Below are positions 8,984-19,733 of a stretch of DNA of 64,000 bases, piece after piece (the stretch's first letter is position 1; every line of letters begins with the position of its first letter). The notes beneath the pieces were generated by a model. It searched no databases and was not told the origin of the DNA. It saw only the letters and a list, made by a program, of their open reading frames with translations. The position numbers and the translations under genes were made by a program. Origin of the DNA: Bauldia sp. (GTDB lineage: Bacteria > Pseudomonadota > Alphaproteobacteria > Rhizobiales > Kaistiaceae); NCBI GenBank assembly GCA_020849325.1, contig JADLGL010000082.1:1-64000 (forward strand), in the 5' to 3' direction.

Positions 8984-9565
8984 GTGGGCATTGGACAGTT
9001 CGATGTGCTTAGAGTGTCGTTTCCACCGCGAGATGTGAGACAAGAGTTAGAGGATCGGGGCGTTGACGATGAAGCAATATCCGAAATTCTACCCGAACTA
9101 GCGAGAGAGCTATCGAATGTTAACAATTTGAATGCTTTGATCGATTATTGTTTTGATCATCCCTCGGCTGGTCGATTTAGTGACGGTACCTTCGGTGTAT
9201 TTTACTCAGCACTAGAGGAGGAGACAGCGATTGCTGAGAAACGGTATCATGCCTCAGCAAAGGCGGCAGAGGATGGCTTGTCGAGGACATTTGTATTGAT
9301 GCGATGCTTCTTCGACGGTGAGTACGAAGAGCTTGTCGGCCAGGAAGAGATATCGCCGTACTTAGTGGCTGACGATGGGTATCCGGCGTGTTGCGAGCGA
9401 GCACGGGAGTCTATCGCTCGCGGAGTACAATGCTTCCTCACCGGTTCAGCGAGGCGACCGGGAGGTGTTTGTTCCCCAGTCTTTGTTCGCTCCTCGCTGA
9501 CAGGACCAGTCATTTTGCGTCAAGTCGTGCTGGTTCGCCAGGACGGCGGCTGGATGCTGATCTGA
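8984..9565 (+). CDS. RES-domain toxin
   Basis: GRFSDGTFGVFYSALEEETAIAEKRYH and GSARRPGGVCSPVFVR match RES R...E...S motifs; GTG start directly after the antitoxin stop. Confidence 0.78.
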   Translation: MGIGQFDVLRVSFPPRDVRQELEDRGVDDEAISEILPELARELSNVNNLNALIDYCFDHPSAGRFSDGTFGVFYSALEEETAIAEKRYHASAKAAEDGLSRTFVLMRCFFDGEYEELVGQEEISPYLVADDGYPACCERARESIARGVQCFLTGSARRPGGVCSPVFVRSSLTGPVILRQVVLVRQDGGWMLI

Positions 9566-10523
9566 GCCCGGTTGTGGGGCAGTCGATCACCAGCTTTCCT
9601 CTGACTCTTGTGGTCTCCAGCGCCCGTATCGCCTCCGGCACCTCGCCAAACCCGTACCGCCGCTCGATCGCCGGCCGCAGCTTCCCTGCCTCGGCCAGCG
9701 CCCCGATCTCCGCGAGGTTCGCCGCGGTCGACTTTGCGTTGATCTGCCGGATCGCCTTGCCGCCGCGGAGGCCGACGCCGATCAGTTTGCCCATCGAGGA
9801 GAAGCCTGTGACGGCGCAGGCGCCGCCGGGGGCGAGGGCGCGGCGGAGCTCGCGCACGGAGCGGTTGCCGACGGCGTCGAGGATGCGGTCGAAGGGGCCG
9901 GCTTTGGTGAAATCGGTCCTGGTGTAGTCGATGACGGCGTCGGCGCCGAGGGCGCGGACGAAGTCGAGATTGCGGGTGGAGGTGACGCCGGTGACGTGCG
10001 CGCCGAAGGCTTTCGCGAGCTGGACGGCGAAATGGCCGACGCCGCCCGAGGCGCCGTTGACGAGGACGCGGCTGCCGGGGCGGACCGGGCCGTGGTGGCG
10101 GAAGCCTTCGAGGGCGGTGACGCCGGCCATCGGCAGCGCGGCGGCGTCATCGAAGGAAACGGATGCCGGCTTCCGGGCGAGCACCGAGACCGGGACGACG
10201 ACGTATTCGGCGTAGCATCCGAAATTGTGGTCGAGCGTGTTGCCGAACACCGCGTCGCCCACCGCGTAACCGGTGACGCCGGGGCCGAGCGCCTCGATCG
10301 TGCCGGCGACGTCACCGCCGATGATGGTGTTCTTCGGCCTGAAGAGGCCGAGCGTCAGGCGGGAGAAGGCGGGCGTCGCGCGGAGGACGTGCCAGTCGGC
10401 TGCGTTCGCGGACGCCGCCACCATCTTCACCAGCACCGCGCCGGGGCCGGGGACGGGCTTCGGCACGTCCCGCAGCTGCATCACTTCCGGACCGCCATAA
10501 CGCTCCGACACCCACGCCTTCAT
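9510..10523 (-). CDS. Zinc-type MDR alcohol dehydrogenase / quinone reductase
   Basis: MKAWVSERYGGPEVMQLRDVPKPVPGPGAVLVKMVAASANAADWHVLR...VLVNGASGGVGHFAVQLAKAFGAHVTGVTS. Confidence 0.9.
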   Translation of the reverse strand: MKAWVSERYGGPEVMQLRDVPKPVPGPGAVLVKMVAASANAADWHVLRATPAFSRLTLGLFRPKNTIIGGDVAGTIEALGPGVTGYAVGDAVFGNTLDHNFGCYAEYVVVPVSVLARKPASVSFDDAAALPMAGVTALEGFRHHGPVRPGSRVLVNGASGGVGHFAVQLAKAFGAHVTGVTSTRNLDFVRALGADAVIDYTRTDFTKAGPFDRILDAVGNRSVRELRRALAPGGACAVTGFSSMGKLIGVGLRGGKAIRQINAKSTAANLAEIGALAEAGKLRPAIERRYGFGEVPEAIRALETTRVRGKLVIDCPTTGLRSASSRRPGEPARLDAK

Positions 10524-10689
10524 TGCCCGCTCCATGCTGGTCGCGCGGGAGGGTAGCCGGGGAGGGGTGACGGGGGGAAGGCGGGGTTGCTGGGGGCGTG
10601 TCGCCCTGCGCCTGCCACAAACCCAGGCTGACGCCTCCGGGAATGACGGGCGATAGGTCGACCCACGTTTGTCTCCGGTGCGCATTTGC

Positions 10690-10880
10690 GTCGGGCCCTT
10701 CTCCCCGCGGGGCGGGGAGAAGGCTTCAGCCCTTGTCGAGGCGTAGCCGAGCTAGGGCTGGAGGATGAGGGGGTCTCTCGATCCGGCGTATGGGGCGCGA
10801 CCCCCTCACCCTCCCTTGCTAGCCTCGCCTGCGGCTCGGCAAGCGCGGGAGCCCTCTCCCCGCCCGCGGGGCGAGGGGAC
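10690..10880. repeat. Intergenic palindromic/mosaic repeat
   Basis: ccttctccccgcggggcggggagaagg...gaccccctcaccctccc...ccctctccccgcccgcggggcgagggga. Confidence 0.55.
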
Positions 10881-10953
10881 TGCGAGCCCGGTCGATGGGA
10901 GGCGATGACCGAGGGCCAGTGGGAGAGAAGAACGGGCCGGCCCCACGTGCCGG

Positions 10954-11352
10954 CTACTCCACGATCTTCCAGTATGAGTCCTTCGCGATCACGAGGCCGT
11001 CCCGGAAGGTGTAGAAGTCGCAGCCATGGACGTGCCTGCGCGTGCCGTCGCGGGTCGTGCCGGTGAGGGTCCACTTCGACATGCCCGTGCCGGCGGCAAG
11101 ATCGACGAAGTGGCGGGCGTCGCCATAGTGGACGTCAGGCAGGCCTTCGAAGCGGGTGGCGAGCGCGGCGCGGACGGCGGGTTTGCCGGTGAAGCGGGCG
11201 CCGAAGGGCTCGCTGCCGCGCGGCATCTCCAGCACGCAGTCCTCGGCGAAGAACGCCATGATGCGGTCGAGGTCGTGGGCGTTGAAGGCGTCGCACAGCG
11301 CCGCGAGGGTCGAGCGGATCTCCGCCTCGCGGGGGTTGTCCGCCCGGATCAC
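10954..11352 (-). CDS. Nuclear transport factor 2 / SnoaL-like protein
   Basis: IRSTLAALCDAFNAHDLDRIMAFFAEDCVLEMPRGSEPFGARFTGKPAVRAALATRFEGLPDVHYGDARHFV. Confidence 0.88.
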   Translation of the reverse strand: MIRADNPREAEIRSTLAALCDAFNAHDLDRIMAFFAEDCVLEMPRGSEPFGARFTGKPAVRAALATRFEGLPDVHYGDARHFVDLAAGTGMSKWTLTGTTRDGTRRHVHGCDFYTFRDGLVIAKDSYWKIVE

Positions 11353-11380
11353 GACAAGTTCCGCCGCGTCGTGCCGCCGG

Positions 11381-11650
11381 CTAGAACGACCCCGCGCCGC
11401 GCTTCGGTTTCGGCGCGGTGGCCTTGGCGGGCTTGGCCGATTTGCCCTTGGCAGCGGGCTTCCTGGCGGCTTTCGTCGCCTCCGCTTCGGCCGCGAGCTT
11501 CGCGTCGCGCTCGAGGCGGAGGGCGCGCAGCCGCTCGGTGTTCCGGTCGGTCTGGATGGCCTTGTCCTGGTAGTCCTTCATCGCGCTCGCGCCCGAGAAG
11601 GCGGCGTCCGTGGCGCGCTTGGCGCGATCGCTCTTGCTGGTGGTGGCCAT
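11381..11650 (-). CDS. Small Ala/Lys-rich hypothetical protein
   Basis: MATTSKSDRAKRATDAAFSGASAMKDYQDKAIQTDRNTERLRALRLERDAKLAAEAEATKAARKPAAKGKSAKPAKATAPKPKRGAGSF. Confidence 0.6.
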   Translation of the reverse strand: MATTSKSDRAKRATDAAFSGASAMKDYQDKAIQTDRNTERLRALRLERDAKLAAEAEATKAARKPAAKGKSAKPAKATAPKPKRGAGSF

Positions 11651-12112
11651 CCGAAGCACTCCCGCAGGGTCCGCAGGCTGCTCCTGCAAAACGACTGTAG
11701 CACGTCATAACCCGCCCGCGCGTTGCGCGCGAGCACGACGCCCCCGCCGCGACGCAGGGATGTCGGCCGGCGGGGGAGGAGGAGATATTTGCCCGGTGCA
11801 GAAGCCGGGATCGTCCGGCCTGTCCGCTCACGAGCGCGGCGCATCGGTTTCGCTTCTCGTGTTGCCGCGGGTCGCCGCGAACCGCGCCCACCAACCCGCC
11901 ATGTGACGCAGCGCGCGGGGCTCGAAGGGCGTTGATCGGAGGTGCCATGTCCGTCATTGTCGGCGGGCGTGCGGCCGTGGGGTCTTCCGGCCGCGCGTTG
12001 TGCAGGGGCGAATGCGGAGGAAGCCCGTTTTGTCTGTTCCGGCGCACGAGGGTGCGTGGGCGTTCCGCGAGTGCCCCGAGCGACGGCCGCGCTGCCGGAG
12101 CCGGACCGCCTG

Positions 12113-13585
12113 ATGCGCGAGACGGTCCGCTTCGTCCGGAACGGAAGGGTCGTCGAGACGGCGGCGCCGCCGGATCTCACGCTCCTCGGCTGGCTGCGCG
12201 GTTCCGGCTCGACCGGCGCCAAGGACGGCTGCTCCGAGGGCGCCTGCGGTGCCTGCACAATCGCCATCGGGCGGGCTTCGGGCGATGGCGTCACCTATGA
12301 GACCGTCGCCGCGTGCTCGGTGCTCCTCGCGCAGGTCGACGGGGTCGAGATCGTCGCGGTCGAGGACATTGCGGCGGAGGACGGCACGCTCCATCCGGTG
12401 CAGCGGGCGATGCTCGCCGCGCGCGCCGCGCGCTGCGGTTTCTGCGCTCCCGGCGCCACGATGAGCCTCTTTGCGCTCTACCAGAACACCGATGGCGACC
12501 TCTCGGCCGACGCCGCCGGCGCCGCGCTGCAGGGCCATGTCTGCCGCTGCGGGAGCTATCGCGCGATGGTCGCGGCCGCCGTCACGGCGGGCGGCAACCG
12601 GAGCCAGACGCGCCACGATCGCCTCGGGAGCACCACGGCGGCGCTCCTCGCCGATCTCGCCGCCGACGAGGAGCTGCGGAGCGATGCGACCGCCTTCGTG
12701 GCCGCGCCCAGAACCGTCGATGCCGCGGCGCTCCTGTGGGCGGAGCATCGCGATGCGGTGCTCGTCGCCGGCGGCTCGCTCGCGGTACCGGCGCTGGCGC
12801 GGCAGGCGCGGCGGCCGCAGAAGGTGATCCTCCTGGGCCGGGCGGTCGAGCTCGCCGAGATCGAGGATACGGCAGAAACGCTGTCGATCGGCGCCGCGGC
12901 AACGCTTTCGGCGGTGCGGTTCCACCTCGCGGCGATCGACCCGGACCTCGGTGTCCTCGTCGACCGGATCGGCGGGCCGCAGCTCCGGAGCGTCGCCACC
13001 ATCGGCGGCAACCTCGCCGCCGGCGGCCGCGGCGCGGACCTGGCGGCAGCGCTGATCGCGCTCGACGCGGCGATCGTGCTCCGCCAGGGGCTCGCCGAGC
13101 GCATCGTCGCCGCCGACGCGTTCTTCCAGGACGACGGGAAGCAGGATCGCGGCCCCACCGAGCTCGTCGCCCGCATCGTCGTTCCGAAGCCGCGTCCCGG
13201 CGCGACGTTCCGGGCCTTCAAGGTCGCAAAGCGCTACGACCTCGCGCCGGCGACGGTGACGGCGGCGTTCCACTTCGTCATCGACCACGGCCAGATCGCG
13301 ATGGCGCGCATCGCCTATGGCGGGCTGGGGCCCGCGCCGCGGCGGGCGGTGGCGGTCGAGGCCTCGCTCGCCGGCGTCCAGGCGCTCGACCGCTCGGCCT
13401 GGGCGCGGGCGTTCGCGGCGCTCCGCCAGGATTTTGCGCCGCTCTCCGACCAGCGCGGCTCGGCGCGCTACCGGATGGAGACGGGGCAGGCGCTTCTCGG
13501 CAAGGCGCTGATCGAGGCCGGCAGCAATTCCGACCGGCGCACGCGCCTCGCCGGGTTCCGGGACACGGCCGATGTCTTCGGCTGA
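12113..13585 (+). CDS. xdhA: Xanthine dehydrogenase small subunit-like (2Fe-2S + FAD)
   Basis: CSEGACGACT, CGFCAPG and CRC 2Fe-2S motifs; FAD region GGPQLRSVATIGGNLAAGGRGADLAAALIAL. Confidence 0.88.
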   Translation: MRETVRFVRNGRVVETAAPPDLTLLGWLRGSGSTGAKDGCSEGACGACTIAIGRASGDGVTYETVAACSVLLAQVDGVEIVAVEDIAAEDGTLHPVQRAMLAARAARCGFCAPGATMSLFALYQNTDGDLSADAAGAALQGHVCRCGSYRAMVAAAVTAGGNRSQTRHDRLGSTTAALLADLAADEELRSDATAFVAAPRTVDAAALLWAEHRDAVLVAGGSLAVPALARQARRPQKVILLGRAVELAEIEDTAETLSIGAAATLSAVRFHLAAIDPDLGVLVDRIGGPQLRSVATIGGNLAAGGRGADLAAALIALDAAIVLRQGLAERIVAADAFFQDDGKQDRGPTELVARIVVPKPRPGATFRAFKVAKRYDLAPATVTAAFHFVIDHGQIAMARIAYGGLGPAPRRAVAVEASLAGVQALDRSAWARAFAALRQDFAPLSDQRGSARYRMETGQALLGKALIEAGSNSDRRTRLAGFRDTADVFG

Positions 13586-15851
13586 GCCCGTGCCAACCGA
13601 TGCCGCCGAGCTTCGCCGCCTCCGCGCCGAGGCGCGCCACGTGACGGGGAAGGCGACGTTCGCGGGTGATCGCGACGATCCGCCGGGGACGCTGCACCTT
13701 GCCATCGGCCGCGCCCCCATGTCGGCCGGGCGGATCAGCCGGCTCGACCTCGACGAGGCGCGGAAGGCCGCCGGCGTCCTCGCGGTCCTCACGGCCGAGG
13801 ACATCCCGGCGCGCCGCTTCTGGAACGCCGCCGGCGACCTGCCGCTGATCGCCTCGGGCGAGGTCGGCTTCCACGGCGAGGTGGTGTTCCTGGTCGTTGC
13901 CGGGACGCGCGAAGCGGCGCGGCGCGCGGCGCTCCTCGGCCGCGTCGGCGCCTCGCCGGCGATCCCGCTCACCGACCTCGACGACGCGCTCGCCCATGAC
14001 GCGACGCTCCAGCGCGACCAGGTGCTGTCGCGCGGCGACGCGCCGGCCGAGATCCAGCGCTGCGATCGCCGGCTGATCGGGCAGCTCCGGGTCGGCGGGC
14101 CGGCCCATTTCGATGCCGAACCGCACACGGCCGTGGCGATCCCGACCGAGGACGGCGGCCTTCTCGTCCGCGCCTCCACCGAGGACGCGCCGGCGATCCG
14201 CCGCGCGGTCGCGGCTACGCTCGATCTCGACATGGCGGCGATCACCGTCGAGACCGGGCGTATCGCCGGCGGCGCCGGCAGCCGGCGGGCGAATTCGGTG
14301 CAATGGGCGACGCTTGCCGCGCTCGCCGCGTTCCGGACCGGGCAGCCGTGCCGCCTCCAGCTCGACCGGAGCGACGACCTCGCGACGAACGGCGGCCGTC
14401 CGGATTTCCGCATCAGCTACGCCGTCGGCTTCACCGACACGGGTCTGGTGAAGGGCGTCGACCTCGTGTTCGCCGGCGGCTGCGGGCGGGGGATCGACGG
14501 CGGTCCGGCGATGATCGACCGGGCGATGCTGAACGCCGACAACGCCTATTTCTACCCGTCCTTCCGCATCGTCGGCCGGAGCATGCGGGCGAACAACGCG
14601 CCTGCCGGCTTCTACCGCGGCGCCGGGGCCGAAGGGGTGCTGGCGGCCGAACGGATCATGGACCATATCGCGGTGTCGCTCGGCGTGGACCCGCTCGACG
14701 TCCGCAAAGCCAGCATCTTCACCGGCGCCAAGGATCGCTCGCTGGCGGGCCTCCAGACCGAGTCGTCGATCCTCGGCCCGCTCCTCAACGAACTCGAGCG
14801 CACCAGCGTCTACCGCAAGCGGCGGAAGGACATCGCCGCGTTCAACCAGTCGAGCCCGATCCTCAAGAAAGGCATCGCGCTCGTGCCGCTGAAATACGGC
14901 GTCGGCTCGGGCGCGGACAACGATGCCGCGGCGGCCGTCGCCGTCGAGGCGGACGGGTCGATCCGCGTTGCCCACAGTGGCGTGGAAGTGGGGCAGGGGC
15001 TCGACCGCCGGGTGCGGCAGGTGGTGGCGAGCGAGTTCGGCCTTGCCATGGACCGCGTCGTCCTTGCCGATCGCGGCGCGCCGCCGGCGTCGGGGCCGTC
15101 GTCGACCGACCAGGTGCTCCTCGCCGCGATCGACGCCTGCCGCACGATCCGTGCCGCGCTCCACGATTTCATCGAGGAGACGATGCATGTCGACCGCGAG
15201 CGCGTCGAATTCCGCGACGGACAGATGAAGCTCGGCCACCGCGCGATGTCGTTCGCCGAGCTCGCGGGTCTCGCGGCTTCGGCGCGGGTGAAGCTGGCGG
15301 CGACGGGCACGCACCGGACGGCGGAGATCGACTGGGACGCCGAGAAGGCCACCGGCCGGCCGTTCCACTATCACACCTACGCCGCCGCCTGCGCCGAGGT
15401 GACGATCGACGTGATGACCGGCGAGCGACGGATCGACCGCGTCGACATCCTCCACGACGTCGGCCGGCCGATCGATCCCGCGGGCGACACGGCGCTGATC
15501 GAGGCCGGCTTCATGCTCGGCGTCGGCTGGCTGACGACGGAGGAGCAGCTCCACGATTCCGCCGCGATGCTGACGACCGGCGACGCGCTCGGCTATTTCG
15601 TGCCGACCATCGCGGACATGCCGGCCGATTTCCGGGTGGCGTTCTTCCAGTCCGGCGGCAACCGCGAGGAGACCGCGTTCCGCTCCGAGGACATCGCCGA
15701 TGCGGCGATCCTGCCGGCGATCGCCGTCTTCTGCGCCATCGCCGATGCGATCGGCAGCCTCCGCCCCGGCACCATGCCGCGCCTCGCGGCGCCAGCGACG
15801 CCGGAAGCGGTCATGCGCGCCATCCGCGCCCTGGCGGACGGTGAGGTGTAG
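13572..15851 (+). CDS. xdhB: Xanthine dehydrogenase large (molybdopterin) subunit-like, divergent
   Basis: ARHVTGKATFAGDRDDPPGTLHLAIGRAPMSAGRI..., GVEVGQGLDRRVRQVVASEFGL..., RIDRVDILHDVGRPIDPAGD; several active-site motifs altered. Confidence 0.82.
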   Translation: MSSAEPVPTDAAELRRLRAEARHVTGKATFAGDRDDPPGTLHLAIGRAPMSAGRISRLDLDEARKAAGVLAVLTAEDIPARRFWNAAGDLPLIASGEVGFHGEVVFLVVAGTREAARRAALLGRVGASPAIPLTDLDDALAHDATLQRDQVLSRGDAPAEIQRCDRRLIGQLRVGGPAHFDAEPHTAVAIPTEDGGLLVRASTEDAPAIRRAVAATLDLDMAAITVETGRIAGGAGSRRANSVQWATLAALAAFRTGQPCRLQLDRSDDLATNGGRPDFRISYAVGFTDTGLVKGVDLVFAGGCGRGIDGGPAMIDRAMLNADNAYFYPSFRIVGRSMRANNAPAGFYRGAGAEGVLAAERIMDHIAVSLGVDPLDVRKASIFTGAKDRSLAGLQTESSILGPLLNELERTSVYRKRRKDIAAFNQSSPILKKGIALVPLKYGVGSGADNDAAAAVAVEADGSIRVAHSGVEVGQGLDRRVRQVVASEFGLAMDRVVLADRGAPPASGPSSTDQVLLAAIDACRTIRAALHDFIEETMHVDRERVEFRDGQMKLGHRAMSFAELAGLAASARVKLAATGTHRTAEIDWDAEKATGRPFHYHTYAAACAEVTIDVMTGERRIDRVDILHDVGRPIDPAGDTALIEAGFMLGVGWLTTEEQLHDSAAMLTTGDALGYFVPTIADMPADFRVAFFQSGGNREETAFRSEDIADAAILPAIAVFCAIADAIGSLRPGTMPRLAAPATPEAVMRAIRALADGEV

Positions 15852-15928
15852 CCGGCCGGCTGCCTGCCACGTGCGCGGAACGTTGGGAGAGGCAGCCAGC
15901 CAGTGGAATCGGTCGAACGACGAAGCGA

Positions 15929-16561
15929 CTACGGACCGGGCGCGGCGCCGGGGCCGGGGATGGTGATGCCGCCGACGCCGCCGGGCGCGGCGGGGGCGCC
16001 GGCTGCTGCGGCGGCGCTGGCGAGGGCGGCGATGATCGAGTCCTTCATGTCGACCGAGTCCGTGTTGACCACGAGGCCCTGCGTCGAGTGGTAGAGGAAG
16101 GCGAGGCGGACCGCGATCCGGTTCACCTCCGTCATGTACGCGTCGAGAATGTCGACGATGAACACCGTCTCGCCGTCGACGGTCGTCGCCGCCGTCACAA
16201 CGGTGCCGACGTCGATGCCGTCGGTCGTGAGGACACGGGCGCCGGTGAGGTCGGGCGCGTTGATGATGATGAACGCCGTCGGCGGGCAGGGGAGGCCGAC
16301 ATAGTCGGCCGGGATCGTGCAGCCGGTGCCGGTGGCGCGGAGCTGTGTCTGGCCGACGGGAACGCCGTTCGGGTTGATGCGGGCGTTGGGGTTGGCGAAG
16401 GGATTCTCGTCGACATTGGCAGCAGCGTCTTCCGGCGTGCCGACGATCACGTCGATGCCGTCATCGTCGTCGGCGGGGCCGATCTGGACGTCGATGGCGA
16501 AGGCCGGCCGGACGAAGAGTGCCGCCGCGAGCGCCGCGGCGATGGCGATGGAGCGGTTCAT
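15929..16561 (-). CDS. Putative secreted protein
   Basis: MNRSIAIAAALAAALFVRPAFAIDVQIGPADDDDGIDVIVGTPEDAAANVDENPFANPNARINPNGVPVG...; signal peptide. Confidence 0.65.
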   Translation of the reverse strand: MNRSIAIAAALAAALFVRPAFAIDVQIGPADDDDGIDVIVGTPEDAAANVDENPFANPNARINPNGVPVGQTQLRATGTGCTIPADYVGLPCPPTAFIIINAPDLTGARVLTTDGIDVGTVVTAATTVDGETVFIVDILDAYMTEVNRIAVRLAFLYHSTQGLVVNTDSVDMKDSIIAALASAAAAAGAPAAPGGVGGITIPGPGAAPGP

Positions 16562-16827
16562 GACGAACTCCCTGTTGTCCTGTCCGACGGAACTCTTGTC
16601 CTTGCGGTCCCGGTTGGGCGCGGACGGTGGCGCGCTTCGACCGCCGCTGCAAGAGGCGGCGGCGATCGGGCGGGCATTCCGGCCGACGTTCCCGCCCGTT
16701 CTGGCGCCAACGGCACGGCCGGACCGACACGTCACGATGATTTGACGCCGGGCAGACCCATGGACGACGGCATGACCGCGCTTCGGCCTTCGTCTAGCCT
16801 GAGCGCGACCGACAGGCGGAGAACGAT

Positions 16828-17361
16828 TTGAGCGCGACGGACCGGGACTACGTCATCCGCGATGCGACGAAGGCGGACCTTCCCGCGATCCTCGCGATCC
16901 ACAACGACGTCGTCCTGAACACGACCTCGATCTACGACCGCCACCTCTCGACGCTCGAGCAGCGCGGAGCGTGGTTCGAGGATCGGCGGCGGGCCGGCTT
17001 TCCCATCCTCGCGCTCGAGACCGGCGGCGTGATGGTCGGATACTCCTCCTTCGGCGAATGGCGCTCGCGCTGGGGCTATCGCTTCAGCGTCGAGAACTCG
17101 GTCCATGTCCGCGCCGACTGCCGCGGGCGCGGGTTTGGCAGCGCGCTCATCGAGGCGCTGTTCCCGCTCGCCATCGAGCGGCGCGTGCGCGCGATGGTGG
17201 CGCACATCGACAGCGCAGCCGAAGCCTCGCTCCACGTCCACCGGAAACTCGGCTTCGCCGTCGTCGGAACGTTTCGCGAGGTCGGGCGCATGCACGGCCG
17301 CTGGCTCGACATCGTCGCGATGGAAAAGCTGTTCCCGACCGAACCGGGGGACGGAGAGTAG
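16828..17361 (+). CDS. GNAT N-acetyltransferase (phosphinothricin acetyltransferase-like)
   Basis: YVIRDATKADLPAILAIHNDVVLNTTSIYD...SVHVRADCRGRGFGSALIEALFPLA. Confidence 0.92.
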   Translation: MSATDRDYVIRDATKADLPAILAIHNDVVLNTTSIYDRHLSTLEQRGAWFEDRRRAGFPILALETGGVMVGYSSFGEWRSRWGYRFSVENSVHVRADCRGRGFGSALIEALFPLAIERRVRAMVAHIDSAAEASLHVHRKLGFAVVGTFREVGRMHGRWLDIVAMEKLFPTEPGDGE

Positions 17362-17421
17362 AATCGGGCACGCTCCGCACTCAGGCACGACGAGCGGTCG
17401 CTCCGGGAACGATCCGGTGCG

Positions 17422-17658
17422 TCAACCGCCGGTCCAGAACCTCGGCCAGTCCCTGACCGGTTCGGCGGGCGGCAGGCCGACGTCGCGGCGCAGCGACGCC
17501 GGCACCGAACCGGCGTCGAGGTGGACGACGTCTGTCCGCCGCGTCCGCAGGCGGACGAGGAGAGCGACGATCCCGACGGCCACGATGGCGACGCCGACGA
17601 CGGCTCCTGACTGGCCTTCCGGCCGTTCCTTCCGTTCTTCCGAGATGACGATCGACAT
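17422..17658 (-). CDS. Small single-TM hypothetical protein
   Basis: MSIVISEERKERPEGQSGAVVGVAIVAVGIVALLVRLRTRRTDVVHLDAGSVPASLRRDVGLPPAEPVRDWPRFWTGG. Confidence 0.5.
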   Translation of the reverse strand: MSIVISEERKERPEGQSGAVVGVAIVAVGIVALLVRLRTRRTDVVHLDAGSVPASLRRDVGLPPAEPVRDWPRFWTGG

Positions 17659-18049
17659 GGTTGTCCCGCCGCGCGCACGCGTCAGCGGCCTCTTCCTGAA
17701 GGCACCGGGAGCGGAACGCGGAGCGCGGACGGACGAAGGACCGTCGGCGTGCCACGAACCGCAGTTGCGTTGGAGTAGAGGGGAGTCCGAAGCCGGCTCT
17801 AGGGGAGCCGGAATGACGCTCTTACGAGAAGCGTCGCCACGTCATTCGACGATACGTCGAACCCGACCCTGCAAGGTGGTGGGCGTTGCTGCATTTATTC
17901 ATGCTGGCCCCCTTTCCTGCGAGGGTTCTGATCGGACGGGGCTCAGTAGAGCATGACTGCGAGATTCGCCAGTGCTCCACTACGCGAGAGAGCATGCTTT
18001 TCTGTGCTGTGTCCCATCTGCAACGATCGTTGCTTCCGTGGGCCGACGC

Positions 18050-18885
<836 letters not shown>

Positions 18886-18889
<4 letters not shown>

Positions 18890-19728
18890 GGCGCGGCCGG
18901 CCCGTCGGGGGTGAAGTCGGCAACCACCGGCAGCCGGTCGCCGGTGGCGTTCTCGGGAAGGGCGGCGAGGAGGCCTTTGGTGTAGGGGCTCTTCGGGTTG
19001 GCGAAGAGGTCGAGGACGTTCGCTTCCTCCATCCGCCGGCCCTTGTACTGGACGATCACCCGGTCCGCCGTCTCGGCGACGACGCCCATGTCGTGGGTGA
19101 TGATGATCATGCCCATGCCCTCCTCGGCCTGGAGCTGCATCAGGAGCTCGAGGATCTGCTTCTGGATCGTCACGTCGAGCGCGGTCGTCGGCTCGTCGGC
19201 GATGAGAAGCTTCGGCCGGCAGGAGATCGCCATGGCGATCATCACGCGCTGGCACTGGCCGCCGGACATCTGGTGCGGGAACGACTTCATCCGGTGGATG
19301 GGGTCGGCGATCCGGACTTCCTCGAGGAGCTCCACGATCCGCTTCCGCCGCGCGCCGCGCCGCATGCCGAGGTGGTATTTCAGCACCTCGCCGATCTGGT
19401 AGCCGACGGTGAAGCAGGGATTGAGGCTCGCCATCGGCTCCTGGAAGATCATGGCGATGTCCTTGCCGATGATCTGCCGCCGCTGGCGCGGCGTCATCGC
19501 CAGCATGTCGCGGCCTTCGAAGACGATGCGGTCCGCCTTCACGGTCGCCGACGGCGGCAGGAGGCCCATGATGGCGAGCATCGCCACCGATTTGCCGGAG
19601 CCGCTTTCGCCCACGATCGCGAGCACCTCGCGCTGGTCGACGCGGTACGAGATGCCGTCGAGCGCCACGAACGGTCCGCTCGCGGTCCTGAAGGTGACGG
19701 TGAGGTTGTCTACTTCGAGGAGCGCCAT
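18886..19728 (-). CDS. Oligo/dipeptide ABC transporter ATP-binding protein (D-type)
   Basis: [57 protein letters not shown]. Confidence 0.93.
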
Positions 19729-19733
19729 GTCGG

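Noticed and set aside
11954-14413. 819-aa minus-strand ORF opposite xdhAB
   Set aside because: Shadow ORF; XDH homology is on the plus strand
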